The notes below the pieces were generated by a model. That model saw only the letters and a program-made list of their open reading frames with translations, was not told the origin of the DNA and ran no database searches. A stretch of DNA of 35,200 nt. Source: Pseudobacteroides sp. GTDB lineage: Bacteria > Bacillota > Clostridia > Acetivibrionales > DSM-2933. Made by a program: the position numbers and the translations under genes. The DNA lies in the NCBI RefSeq assembly GCF_036567765.1, contig NZ_DATCTU010000020.1:1-35200 (forward strand), in the 5' to 3' direction. Positions 17,844 to 27,400 of the stretch are shown piece after piece. Position 1 is the stretch's first letter; every line of letters starts with the position of its first letter.

Positions 17844-19100
17844 TTGGCTATCGGTTACGCATGCATAACAATAGGGGTACAGGATGCAAAGCAGGCTCGG
17901 TGCACCATAGGCAATGCCACAGAGGATAATTTACGAAGACTAATAAAAGATAACCTAAATGCATTGGATGCGGCAATCGATTATAACATTGCCATGGGTA
18001 TAAGTCTTTTTAGAATCAGCTCTGATATTGTACCCTTTGGATCTCATCCTGTAAATAAGCTTTTATGGTGGGAGGAGTTTGGAGAAAAGCTTGCACAAAT
18101 AGGTAAGAAAGTTATTGATTCGGGAATGAGGGCTACAATGCATCCTGGCCAGTATACTGTATTAAACTCCAAAAACTCAGAGGTGGTTGACAATGCATTA
18201 TTGGATTTAAAATACCATTGTAAATTTATGGATGTGTTGGGCTTGGATGAAAAAAACAAGATGATACTTCATGTTGGAGGAGTTTACGGAGATAAAAAGA
18301 ATTCGGCAGAGGTGTTTAAATCAAACTATCTAAGGCTGCCTGACAACATAAAGGGAAGGCTCATAATCGAAAATGATGATAAAAATTATACTGTAGAGGA
18401 TGTACTTGGAATATCAAGGGCACTTGAGGTACCTGTTGTTTTTGACAACCTTCACAATAAGTTGAATCCTTCCTTGGAAACTATACCGGAACAAGGTTGG
18501 GTTGATATTTGCAGATCTACCTGGAAACAGAAAGACGGAGTTCAAAAAATACACTATTCACAGCAAAAAGCAGGAGGAACGGCAGGTTCACATTCCGATA
18601 CAATCTATATTGAGGAATTTATTAAATTTTATAATAACATTCGTGATAAAAACATTGATATAATGCTTGAGGTAAAAGACAAGAATATATCCTGCATAAA
18701 GTGTATCAATTCATCCTCTTCAAAAACATCTGCAAAAGATCTGGAGGAGGAGTGGGCAAGGTATAAATACTTTGTACTAAGCCGTTCAGCAAGTATATAT
18801 TCTGAGATAAGGGAGCAGCTTAAAGATAAAGAAAATATTGATGCAGTTAGATTCTATAAAAAAATTGAACAGGCTATAGATAAAGCCGAGGATAAAGGGG
18901 CAGAGGTTAATGCTGCCCAGCATGTTTGGGGATATATCAATAAAAACTGCAAAGAGGCTGAAAAAAGAAGGTTCAATAAGCTTCTAGCCAGTTACATTGA
19001 TAAAGGCGATGGATTAAAATCTATAAAGAATCATTTGTTAAAATGTGCAATTGAACAGGATATAAGCTATCTTATAAACTCCTATTATTTTTATATTTAG
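17844..19100 (+). CDS. uvsE: UV damage endonuclease UvsE with C-terminal extension
   Basis: A 418-residue TIM-barrel nuclease that nicks DNA 5' to UV photoproducts. The TTG start is supported by AAGGAGATGGG. Metal-ligand and active-site segments are present in order: ATMHPGQYTVLNS, ILHVGGVYGDK, LIIENDDKNYT, PVVFDNLHNK, HYSQQK and MLEVKDK. The typical bacterial protein is about 280-320 residues. Residues about 335-418 form a helical extension with a QHVWGYINKNCKEAEKRRF stretch that resembles the DUF1722/YbgA-like domain, which is inference from motif shape. DNA-repair context is supported only by the glycosylase gene 3 kb away. Confidence 0.9.
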   Translation: MAIGYACITIGVQDAKQARCTIGNATEDNLRRLIKDNLNALDAAIDYNIAMGISLFRISSDIVPFGSHPVNKLLWWEEFGEKLAQIGKKVIDSGMRATMHPGQYTVLNSKNSEVVDNALLDLKYHCKFMDVLGLDEKNKMILHVGGVYGDKKNSAEVFKSNYLRLPDNIKGRLIIENDDKNYTVEDVLGISRALEVPVVFDNLHNKLNPSLETIPEQGWVDICRSTWKQKDGVQKIHYSQQKAGGTAGSHSDTIYIEEFIKFYNNIRDKNIDIMLEVKDKNISCIKCINSSSSKTSAKDLEEEWARYKYFVLSRSASIYSEIREQLKDKENIDAVRFYKKIEQAIDKAEDKGAEVNAAQHVWGYINKNCKEAEKRRFNKLLASYIDKGDGLKSIKNHLLKCAIEQDISYLINSYYFYI

Positions 19101-19172
19101 CATCATGAAAAAAATATAAAATTATTTTTAAAAAAGTATTAAGGATTTTAAAATACCGTCGATAATTATAGT

Positions 19173-19221
19173 GAGTAAGTAAAGTTTACTCCCCTAATAG
19201 CCCTCAATGGGCTTTTTTTTT
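19173..19221 (+). terminator. Rho-independent terminator of uvsE
   Basis: AGCCC (19199-19203) and GGGCT (19209-19213) form a short stem directly followed by nine T. A second hairpin, GAGTAA/TTACTC (19173-19178 with 19186-19191), lies just before it. Together they should end the uvsE transcript and isolate the cobU run. Confidence 0.65.
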
Positions 19222-19331
19222 ATGTCTAGGATAAAATCCCATTGTTATTTTTTGTCTAAGGGGATAAAATATATAAAAAGTGCTTATAGATTTCGTTTGG
19301 TTATAAAAAGAAATGATGGGGCGGATAAATA

Positions 19332-19889
19332 ATGGGGAAGCTGATTTTGGTAACCGGCGGTGCAAGAAGCGGCAAGAGCACCTATGCCGAGGAGATTGTA
19401 AAGAAAACAGGCAAAAGGGTTTTATATATAGCAACAGCTAAGGGCTTTGATGAAGAAATGAAGCAGAGAATAAAAAAACACAGAGAGCAAAGGCCATCAT
19501 CGTGGGAAACACTGGAGGCTTTCAGAGATTTTGAAAATATACTTAATACCCGGCTTGCAGATAAAGAAGTGATTTTACTTGACTGTATAACCATTATGGT
19601 AGCAAACATTATGTATGAGGGGTGTTCTGATTGGGATAATATGACCATACTGGAGATCGATAAGATGGAAGCTGAAATTAACAAAGAAATAAGCAGTCTC
19701 TTAGAGGTAATCCGAGAAGGAAATATTCCATTTGTATTAGTTACAAATGAGATTGGAATGGGAGTTGTGCCAGAGTTTCCATCAGGTCGAGTATTTCGTG
19801 ATCTTGCAGGAAGAGTAAATCAGCAATTGGCAAAAGCTGCTGATGAAGTATATTTATGTGTGTCGGGAATACCGGTAAAGATTAAATGA
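19332..19889 (+). CDS. cobU: Bifunctional adenosylcobinamide kinase / adenosylcobinamide-phosphate guanylyltransferase
   Basis: A 185-residue enzyme of the cobalamin nucleotide-loop assembly or salvage pathway. It phosphorylates adenosylcobinamide and transfers GMP to give adenosylcobinamide-GDP. The P-loop is GGARSGKST (9-17). His51 in [17 protein letters not shown] matches the guanylylated His. The C-terminal [29 protein letters not shown] block is intact. The ATG is preceded by a weak GGGGCGG site. cobS follows after 31 bases. cobT and cobC are not in the window, and I see no cobalamin riboswitch before the gene. Confidence 0.92.
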   Translation: MGKLILVTGGARSGKSTYAEEIVKKTGKRVLYIATAKGFDEEMKQRIKKHREQRPSSWETLEAFRDFENILNTRLADKEVILLDCITIMVANIMYEGCSDWDNMTILEIDKMEAEINKEISSLLEVIREGNIPFVLVTNEIGMGVVPEFPSGRVFRDLAGRVNQQLAKAADEVYLCVSGIPVKIK

Positions 19890-19920
19890 TATATTTTACA
19901 TGTATACAGGGGTGTTTATT

Positions 19921-20664
19921 GTGTTTGTGATAAAAAGATTGGTATTGATGCTTCAATTCCTTACAACAATACCAATCAGAATAAATTTAAATGTTACAGA
20001 TGAAGATTTCGGGAAGGGATTGGCATTTGCACCGGTTATAGGCCTTATAATAGGCGGAATACTGGCTGTAACTTATCGTTTTTTAGGATTTATATTTCCT
20101 GCCGCTATAAGTTCTATCATAATTATCATAGAATACATGCTTCTAACTGGAGGGCTTCACTTGGACGGGCTGGGAGATACTTTTGACGGTCTTTTTTCCA
20201 ACAGATCCAAGGAAAGGATGCTGGAGATAATGAAAGACAGCAGGCTCGGAACAAATGCCGTGTTGGGAATTTTCAGTGTGCTGATTTTATATTACGGGTT
20301 TTTATCACAAATGCCGCCCGATCGTATTTCTCTAGTATTAATGCTTTTTCCTGTTGCAGGCAGGATGGCAACCCTTATTGGTGCATCCATATCAAATTAT
20401 GCAAGAAATAACGGACTTGGGAAGTCTTTTGTTGATTACTGCGGATACAAGGAATTAATCATCGGGATTATTCTTTCCATTTGTATTTTCAGTATCCTTT
20501 ACAAGGGCGAAGGTTTGATATTATTGATTGTACCAGTTGTATCGGCACTTATCACTGTAAAGTTGTTATCCAGAAAAATAGATGGGGTCACGGGAGATAT
20601 TCTTGGAGCAGTTTGTGAGCTTAATCAGGTAGTATTTATTGCATGCAGTTTTATTCTATTATAA
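19921..20664 (+). CDS. cobS: Adenosylcobinamide-GDP ribazoletransferase (cobalamin synthase)
   Basis: A membrane enzyme of about 247 residues that joins adenosylcobinamide-GDP and alpha-ribazole in the last part of cobalamin synthesis. The GTG at 19921 is preferred because AGGGGTG lies 6 bases before it. An ATG at 19900 in the same frame has no ribosome binding site. The family signature GGLHLDGLGDTFDGLFS is present, with several hydrophobic segments around it. It follows cobU in the pathway and on the chromosome. Confidence 0.92.
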   Translation: MFVIKRLVLMLQFLTTIPIRINLNVTDEDFGKGLAFAPVIGLIIGGILAVTYRFLGFIFPAAISSIIIIIEYMLLTGGLHLDGLGDTFDGLFSNRSKERMLEIMKDSRLGTNAVLGIFSVLILYYGFLSQMPPDRISLVLMLFPVAGRMATLIGASISNYARNNGLGKSFVDYCGYKELIIGIILSICIFSILYKGEGLILLIVPVVSALITVKLLSRKIDGVTGDILGAVCELNQVVFIACSFILL

Positions 20665-20688
20665 ATTGTTATTAAGGGGGTCTGCTGT

Positions 20689-21135
20689 ATGAAGTTTCTA
20701 ATAATAAGTGTAATTTTGGCACTGGCGTTATTTGTTGCTACATCATGTGGCTCAGACAGGGCTGGGAGTGACAATGGAATGAGCAAGAATACGACACCTG
20801 AATCTGCCGGTAACAGCATAGAAAATAGAGGCTACAGCAATATAAGTCCTGAGGAGGCTAAAAAGAGGCTTGATAACGAGAAGGGAATAATACTTCTCGA
20901 TGTAAGGACCAGGGAGGAATATGAGGAAAAGCATATTCCAGGCAGCTTGTTGATACCTGTAGATGCAATAGAAACGGAAGCACCAAATAAGCTAACGGAT
21001 AAGAATGCAGTCATTTTTGTATACTGCAGAAGCGGCAGAAGAAGTGTAACTGCCTCAGAGGCACTTGTAAAAATGGGCTATAAAAATGTTTACAATCTTG
21101 GCGGAATAAATGACTGGCCGTATGAGACAGAGTAA
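20689..21135 (+). CDS. Rhodanese-like domain lipoprotein
   Basis: A 148-residue protein with a lipobox ending at Cys20 (LFVATSC), a Ser/Asn/Gly-rich linker to about residue 48, and a single rhodanese domain. The active-site loop VYCRSGRRS contains Cys113, so sulfurtransferase chemistry is possible outside the membrane. LLDVRTREEYEEKHIPGS is the typical CH2-type motif. GGGGGTC lies upstream of the ATG. It is 24 bases after cobS and probably on the same transcript, though a link with cobalamin is not obvious. Confidence 0.88.
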   Translation: MKFLIISVILALALFVATSCGSDRAGSDNGMSKNTTPESAGNSIENRGYSNISPEEAKKRLDNEKGIILLDVRTREEYEEKHIPGSLLIPVDAIETEAPNKLTDKNAVIFVYCRSGRRSVTASEALVKMGYKNVYNLGGINDWPYETE

Positions 21136-21268
21136 ATACTTTTAATCAATCCAAGAAATTAATGATTGAAAACCAAGGCCTTTTATGGGAAAATTAAATA
21201 TGTTGGCATAGTAAGTAATTTTTAAAAGTACCATAGTCAACAGCATTTAGAACACTTTGGAGGAGACC

Positions 21269-21670
21269 ATGAATTTTACTTTAAATATAAAAACCGACAA
21301 TCAGACTCAGCTTATCGACATGACAAGCCAGATCAGAAAGATTGTGAGAGAAAGCGGTGTAAAGGATGGTATATGTATTGTATTTATACCGCATACTACT
21401 GCAGCTGTCACCATAAATGAAAATGCAGATAAGGATGTTCAAATGGATATTCTCAAGGAAATTAACAAAGTAATTCCATTTAACGACGGATACAGGCATA
21501 TGGAAGGTAATTCGGCTGCACACATTAAAGCAAGCTTATTTGGCTTTTCAGATCAAATTATAATACAAAACGGTGATCTCCTTCTAGGTACCTGGCAGGG
21601 AGTTTATTTCTGTGAGTTTGACGGTCCGAGAAACAGAAAAGCATATGTAAAGATTATGGCAGACAGATGA
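21269..21670 (+). CDS. YjbQ family protein (UPF0047)
   Basis: A protein of 133 residues. The ATG at 21269 is chosen because GGAGGAGA lies directly before it. A TTG at 21257 would place that site inside the gene. Conserved blocks are PHTTAAVTINE (about 41-51), HMEGNSAAHIKASLFG (about 77-92) and GTWQGVYFCEFDGPRNR (about 107-123), which hold the metal-binding His and the terminal arginines. Family members are annotated as secondary thiamine-phosphate synthases because E. coli YjbQ can rescue a thiE mutant. The physiological role is uncertain. Confidence 0.9.
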   Translation: MNFTLNIKTDNQTQLIDMTSQIRKIVRESGVKDGICIVFIPHTTAAVTINENADKDVQMDILKEINKVIPFNDGYRHMEGNSAAHIKASLFGFSDQIIIQNGDLLLGTWQGVYFCEFDGPRNRKAYVKIMADR

Positions 21671-21703
21671 TATTAAAATCAGTATAAAGTAAAGGTAGAT
21701 AAA

Positions 21704-22177
21704 ATGATAAAATCAACTTTAGAAAAAGTTAAAAGGCTTTTTCTCACCAAGGAGTTTATGGTGTTCCTTATTATTGGAGGAATGTCTGCGACTCTCAATT
21801 TTTTCACAGGCTTTCTTTTCAGACAAGCCTTTACAGGCAAATACTTTTATACAATAAGCATTTGGGTTGGCTTTACTGCTGGAAGTATATCAAGCTTCAT
21901 TCTAAACAGGCTGATTACTTTTAAGGCCTTTGATGAAAAGGTATATAGCCAGCTTATTAAATTTGGAATAATCCTGATTTTTTCTGTATTAATAGCATCT
22001 GGAATAGCGAATATTTTTATGATTACATATTACAGTTTAAATATAGGATTTATTACCGTAAAGCAGGCAGAAACCTTGACCAGACTTGCATCTATTGGAC
22101 TAACAACATTTTTTAATTATCCTGCTATAAAGTTTTTTTCGTTCAGGAAAATTGGGTTTAAAAAAAAGGATATATAG
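21704..22177 (+). CDS. GtrA family membrane protein
   Basis: A 157-residue protein with four hydrophobic segments (near 20-38, 48-68, 82-104 and 122-142) and the GtrA pattern (FLIIGGMSATLNFF..., SFILNRLITF, FNYPAIKFFSFR). GtrA-like proteins are thought to flip or hold polyprenyl-linked sugars for cell-surface glycosylation. A GT-C-like membrane protein is encoded 24 bases downstream, which fits such a role. The start ATG has a modest AAAGGTAGAT site. Confidence 0.85.
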   Translation: MIKSTLEKVKRLFLTKEFMVFLIIGGMSATLNFFTGFLFRQAFTGKYFYTISIWVGFTAGSISSFILNRLITFKAFDEKVYSQLIKFGIILIFSVLIASGIANIFMITYYSLNIGFITVKQAETLTRLASIGLTTFFNYPAIKFFSFRKIGFKKKDI

Positions 22178-22201
22178 AAAAGTACTATGGGGGCATAAAA
22201 T

Positions 22202-23755
22202 ATGGAAGAAAAAATGGGAACCAATGAAAAACAAAAAAGTGGTTTTATATACATAATACTTTGGATTGCAGCAGCCGTAACGGCATTTAAGTTTTCCCAT
22301 GTGACTGATATAGATACATTTTTTCATCTTTCTGTAGGGCGGGATATTATTGAGAATGGATTTACTACCATGGACCCGTTTTCAATGCACAGATTGGAAT
22401 TTACATCCCAGCAGTGGCTGTCCGATGTGATATTTTTTCTAATATATAAGTTTTCTGATTTTGCAGGGCTGTACGTTTTTCAGATAGTATTTTCAGCTGT
22501 TTTAATATTTACGGTATATAAGATAAACTGTCTTGTAAGCGGAAATAGGAGATATTTATCCTTGTTTTTAGCTATCGGATCTACATGGCTCTTTCAGTAC
22601 AATTTTATAAGGATAAGGCCCCAAATTTTCACAATATTATTGTTTGCATTTGAAATATATATCCTGGAATTGTATCTGAGAAAGCGTAATACTAAAATAT
22701 TATTATTTTTACCGGTTTTGTGTTTACTCTTGGCAAATTTTCATATAGGTGCATTTCCAATGTTTTTTGTTCTCATGCTTCCTTACCTGGCAGATGCGTT
22801 GATAAAAGCAGATTTCTTCAGGATAAGGGCGGGATATTTTAAGGAAAATGGCAGCAAGCTTTTTAAAATCCTATTGCTGTTTTTTGCAGCCCTGATTCCA
22901 TTATGTATTGCAAATCCATATGGAATTAAAAAAATATTTTACTTCACTTCCATGTTCAATTCTGAAATTACAAAAAACATAGTAGAATGGAAATCACCGG
23001 GCTTTAGCACCGAACTGGGTGTAATTATAAGCTTAACCCTTATAATATGTACTCTTATAGTTATTTTTCAGTTCGTACTTACCAAAAAGCAGTTTACATT
23101 AAAGTCATTTCTTATGTTTATAGGCCTTACAATAATGACATTGTATGCTATAAGGTTTTTCACATATTATATGGTTTTTATAGGCTTGATATTATTGGAA
23201 AGGGTTGAGCCTCCTTCTTCAGGAAAAAACAAAGGCTTAAAGGCAAAAAGTACGGTGCAGGGAAGTGTATTTGGGGAAAAGGTTGCTAGAGTTCTTGAAT
23301 CAAAGCCTGCCGCAGGTGTTTTGGCACTTCTGATAATAGCTGGTATTACTTTAAAGTCTGTATTGGGTATGTGGCAAACGACTTTACTTGAGTTTTATCC
23401 GGTTAAAGCAGCGGAATATATTAAAAACAACCTTGATTATAAAAACGTACGCCTTTTTAATGACTATGACGACGGTGGGTTTCTCATGTTTAACGGCATT
23501 AAAGTTTTTATAGACTCAAGGGCTGACCTTTACTCAGATCAGTTTAACCCTGGATGTACAGTACTTCAGGACTATGATGAGATAATGAGAAACCCGGGGA
23601 ATTATGAAACTGTATTTAAAAAGTATGACTTTAAATACATATTGGTTAATCCTTCATTAAATTATGATTTATATTCTTACCTTAGGAAAGACGTTAATTA
23701 CAGGATTGTTGTTGATGATGAGTTTTATATATTATATGAAAGAAGCAAGAATTGA
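22202..23755 (+). CDS. Polytopic membrane protein, probable GT-C-type glycosyltransferase
   Basis: A 517-residue protein with about ten hydrophobic segments and a soluble C-terminal domain (about 395-517). After the first segment comes DIDTFFHLSVGRDIIENGFT-like sequence, then DPFS. This D-x-D-x-[FW]-[FW]-H-L-x-x-G-R-x-I pattern is typical of a large uncharacterised group of GT-C-fold proteins, where the acidic residues of the first extracytoplasmic loop bind the lipid-linked donor. GGGGG precedes the ATG. Adjacent GtrA supports polyprenyl-sugar chemistry. Donor and acceptor cannot be told from the sequence. Confidence 0.7.
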   Translation: MEEKMGTNEKQKSGFIYIILWIAAAVTAFKFSHVTDIDTFFHLSVGRDIIENGFTTMDPFSMHRLEFTSQQWLSDVIFFLIYKFSDFAGLYVFQIVFSAVLIFTVYKINCLVSGNRRYLSLFLAIGSTWLFQYNFIRIRPQIFTILLFAFEIYILELYLRKRNTKILLFLPVLCLLLANFHIGAFPMFFVLMLPYLADALIKADFFRIRAGYFKENGSKLFKILLLFFAALIPLCIANPYGIKKIFYFTSMFNSEITKNIVEWKSPGFSTELGVIISLTLIICTLIVIFQFVLTKKQFTLKSFLMFIGLTIMTLYAIRFFTYYMVFIGLILLERVEPPSSGKNKGLKAKSTVQGSVFGEKVARVLESKPAAGVLALLIIAGITLKSVLGMWQTTLLEFYPVKAAEYIKNNLDYKNVRLFNDYDDGGFLMFNGIKVFIDSRADLYSDQFNPGCTVLQDYDEIMRNPGNYETVFKKYDFKYILVNPSLNYDLYSYLRKDVNYRIVVDDEFYILYERSKN

Positions 23756-23799
23756 ACCCTTACTATAGAAAATAAACTTAAAGGGGCGTATATATTAGT

Positions 23800-24177
23800 A
23801 TGTACAAAATCTTATTAGTTGGCTGTGGTGGCTTTTTAGGAGCTTCTGCAAGATACATAATATCCATAACTTCAGCCAAACTGTTGTCAAGCAATTTTCC
23901 ATATGGAACCTTTATTGTAAATGTAATAGGATGCTTCCTAATAGGCACTATAATGGAATCAAGTTATAAATTGGGCAACATATCTGAAAATATGAAGGTG
24001 TTTTTAACAACTGGTATATTGGGAGGACTAACCACTTTTTCAACATTCAGCAACGAGACCGTAGAGTTATTTCTAAAAGGTAAAGCATTTACAGGAATCC
24101 TAAATATATTATTAAATGTTGCGTTATGCCTAGCGGGGGTTTATATGGGCAAATTACTAATTTCTAAAACATTATAA
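23800..24177 (+). CDS. crcB: Fluoride efflux channel CrcB/FluC
   Basis: A 125-residue four-helix membrane protein that forms dual-topology dimers exporting fluoride. The signatures GGFLGASARYI (about 10-20), GTFIVNVIGCFLIG (about 40-53) and GGLTTFSTFSNE (about 74-85) are complete. It is a single copy here, so a homodimer is expected, or a second copy lies elsewhere. The 44-base upstream gap is too short for a fluoride riboswitch and shows none. AAAGGGGCG is the ribosome binding region. It appears to be the last gene of the cobU run. Confidence 0.92.
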   Translation: MYKILLVGCGGFLGASARYIISITSAKLLSSNFPYGTFIVNVIGCFLIGTIMESSYKLGNISENMKVFLTTGILGGLTTFSTFSNETVELFLKGKAFTGILNILLNVALCLAGVYMGKLLISKTL

Positions 24178-24271
24178 TTATACAAAAAGCTACTTTAATG
24201 GTATTGAAGAAATTTAAGCATAAGGATTTAATTATAAGCTAATATGGAATAAAAATTACAAAAAATACAAT

Positions 24272-24327
24272 AAAGCTCTTTTCTGGTCAGGATTAACTGC
24301 CAAACCAGGCGAAGAGTTTTATTTTTT
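24272..24327 (+). terminator. Probable terminator between crcB and the NRPS gene
   Basis: AAAGCTCTT (24272-24280) pairs with AAGAGTTTT (24312-24320, one G-T pair). Inside it CTGGT (24283-24287) pairs with ACCAG (24304-24308), and a T-rich tail follows. It should separate the NRPS gene from the crcB transcript. A weak TTGAAA (24326-24331) with TATTAA (24350-24355, 18-base spacer) after it could be the NRPS promoter. Confidence 0.6.
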
Positions 24328-24382
24328 GAAAAAATTATCAGACTTATTGTATTAAAATGTCGTAATTTGTATTAAGTATAGA

Positions 24383-24403
24383 AAATATTTCCCGGAAATA
24401 TTT
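24383..24403. promoter_or_regulatory. Perfect 21-bp palindrome before the NRPS gene, candidate operator
   Basis: AAATATTTCC, a central C, and GGAAATATTT form a perfect 10-1-10 inverted repeat 38 bases before the NRPS start codon. It lies downstream of the likely promoter and upstream of the GGAGG site at 24430-24434. Its size and place suit a dimeric repressor. A hairpin in the 5' leader is the other reading. No regulator gene is adjacent. Confidence 0.5.
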
Positions 24404-24441
24404 ATTTGATTGAGTATCCATATTTATTTGGAGGATGCTGT

Positions 24442-27400
24442 ATGAATTATAGGGGTGTTACAAATAAGAAAAGAATTTATCCCTCCCATAATACAATCCA
24501 TGAGCTTTTTCAAGAGCAGGTTGGTAAAACTCCTGACAATATAGCGGTGGTACAGGGAGATATCCATATAACCTATAGAGAATTAGATCAAAGGTCAAAC
24601 TGTATTGCACACTATTTAATCAATCAATTCTCAAGTAAAGACGAAAACATAGTTGCCGTCCTTCAAGACCAATCCATTAATATGATAATAAGCATTATTG
24701 GCATTTTGAAAGCAGGGTACGCATTTTTGCCTCTTGATCCACTTTTGCCGCAGGAGGCATTAAGACATATGCTGGATGAAGCTGGCTCGGAGGTTGTTAT
24801 TTCCACTAAAAATTATATTGGCCTTGTAAACAGGCTGCAGTGGGAATGCAGAAACCTCAGAACTTTTGTATGCCTTGATAGCAATGATGTCTATGAAGAA
24901 GTAGAAGAGAAAGATAATGCTTTAATGGACAAAGAGCTGTGGGATTATGTGGGGGAAAAATCAGAGGATTCATTAGGCAGGGGAGGCTGGATAAATAGCT
25001 TCACAGGTGAATTGTTTTCTATAAGTGAAATAGATGAGTATAGAAAAAATGTTGAAATAAAATTGATACCATATATAAACAAGAACACAAGGATACTTGA
25101 AATAGGCTGTGCTTCCGGATTTACCATGTTTCAACTGGCCCCCTTGGCAGGATTCTATTATGGTACTGATTTATCGGATATTATTCTTGAACGTACGGCA
25201 AAGGAGGTTCAAGAGGGTGGATATGATAATATTCGGCTTAAGACTTTGGCGGCCCATGAAATCGATAAGCTGGATGAAACAGACTTTGATATTGTAATAC
25301 TAAATAGCGTTATTCAGGCATTCCACGGACATAACTATTTTCGTCAGGTAATAAAGAAAGCTGTACAAATGCTGAAAGATAAAGGCGTTATCTTTGTAGG
25401 TGACGTGATGAATCAAAGATTGAAACATGATCTGGAGGATGCAGCCCATAGTTTTGCTAGGGAAAGTATTAACTTATCGAATAAAACCAAGACAGATTTC
25501 TCCGATGAGTTGTTTTTAGCCCCAGAATTTTTTAGTGATCTTTCTTTAGAGCAAAATGAATTAAAAGGCTGCAAAATCACAGCTAAGATTCACTCGATAG
25601 AAAATGAGTTAACAAAATATCGCTTCGATGCAATTATAGAAGTAGATAAAGCATTTCAACGAACAAAAGGCTGGAAGAAGATAAAAAATCAGCATGGAAC
25701 AAGTGATATACAAAAATATCCCGATACAAGGGTAGAGAGCAGAGTCGAGGAAAATAATCTTGCGTATGTTATATTTACATCAGGATCCACTGGCAAACCA
25801 AAGGGCGTTATGGTAGAGCACAAGGCCCTCGTCAACATGTGCAATTGGTATAACAGTTGTCACAAGATAAATGCTGATGATAGGAGTACAAAGTTTGCCA
25901 ACTGTGGATTTGATGCATCTATAATGGAGCTGTTTCCCATTTTAATAAAAGGTGGCTCTATCTACATACTCGATTCAGAAATTAAATCTGATTTAAATAA
26001 GTTAAATAGTTACATAGAGGACAATAAAATAACAATTTGCTTTTTGCCTACTCAGTACTGCGAGCAGTTTATGGAATTGGATAATAAAACATTAAGGCTT
26101 GTAAATACTGGAGGAGAAAAGTTGAAAAAGTTTATAAAGAGAGGCTATACCCTTGTTGATAATTATGGGCCTACCGAGTGTACTGTGGTGTCTACCTTTT
26201 TTAAAGTGGACAGGCCATATGGAAATATTCCTATTGGAAAACCAATTTGCAATACAAGAGCGTATGTACTGGATTCTAATAAAAGACTTCTGCTGCCAGG
26301 GGAGACAGGCGAACTTTATATTGCAGGTGGTAGCCTGGCACGAGGATATCTTAATAGACCTGACCTTACCCGGGAGAAATTTATACAGGACCCGTTTTTT
26401 AGCGGTGAAAGAATGTACAGGACGGGTGATTTGGCCAGATTGCTTCCTGATGGGAATATTGAATTTACTGGCAGGATTGATAGTCAGGTTAAAATACGGG
26501 GATACCGAATTGAGCTTGGAGAAATAGAGCACAAGCTTATTGAACACCCAAATGTAGAACAAAATGTAGTGGATGTCTATACAAGAGACAATGGTGAAAA
26601 ATGCCTTTGTGCATACATTGTGCTCAATAGAGAGATGGAAACCAATGATTTAAAAAGGTTTTTGGCAAAAAAATTACCGAAATATATGATTCCCGAATTG
26701 TTTTATAAATTAGACCTGGTTCCTTTGACACCTTCAGGCAAGGTAGACAGAAAACGGCTTCCAAGGCCTGATGGTATCAATCCTAATTCAGAAAATTATA
26801 TGGAACCGGAAGGCGATATTGAAAGAAGGCTGGCTATAATATGGCAGGAAGTTCTTAAGGTGCCGTCTGTAGGAATACACGATGACTTTTTTGATTTGGG
26901 AGGACACTCTCTTAAAGTATTAAGGGCTGCGGTTGAAATTAATAATTCATTTGAAATTGATGTTTCTACTGCAAAACTATTTAAGGCCAGGACAATAAAA
27001 GAACAAGCCATCATAATAAGCATGTGTGAACAAAAAAATATAAATCCCATTATGGCTGCAGAAAGCAGAGAATACTATCCTGCTTCATCTTCGCAAAAGA
27101 GAATATATGCTTTGCAGCAGATGGATACCCATAACACGGCCTACAATATCACACTTGCGTTTGTGTTAAAGGGAGATGTAAGTATTGAAAGACTTAAATC
27201 CGCCTTTATAAAGGTATGCAAAAAGCATGAGATTTTAAGAACTGAATTTGGCATGGCTGATGGTATTGTCATTCAAACAATACAGGATAAATTTGATATC
27301 CATATAGACTATTGTAAGGATACCCGGCACGAAGCCAATAGTTTAGATTTGCTTATAAAAGAATTTATAAAGCCATTTAACTTGAATAACTCTCCTTTGT

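Noticed and set aside
19140..19165. Sigma-28-like promoter (TAAG ... GTCGATAA) downstream of uvsE
   Set aside because: The -10 has a mismatch, the -35 is poor, and a terminator lies between it and cobU, so it has no sensible target.
19222..19331. Cobalamin riboswitch before cobU
   Set aside because: The gap shows no B12-box-like GCCACTG motif or long structured leader, only AT-rich sequence after a terminator.
23756..23799. Fluoride riboswitch before crcB
   Set aside because: Only 44 bases separate the genes and none of the conserved riboswitch blocks is present.
26092..26562. 156-codon minus-strand reading frame inside the NRPS gene
   Set aside because: It is a shadow of the A1 domain. 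The plus strand carries clear core motifs over the same bases.
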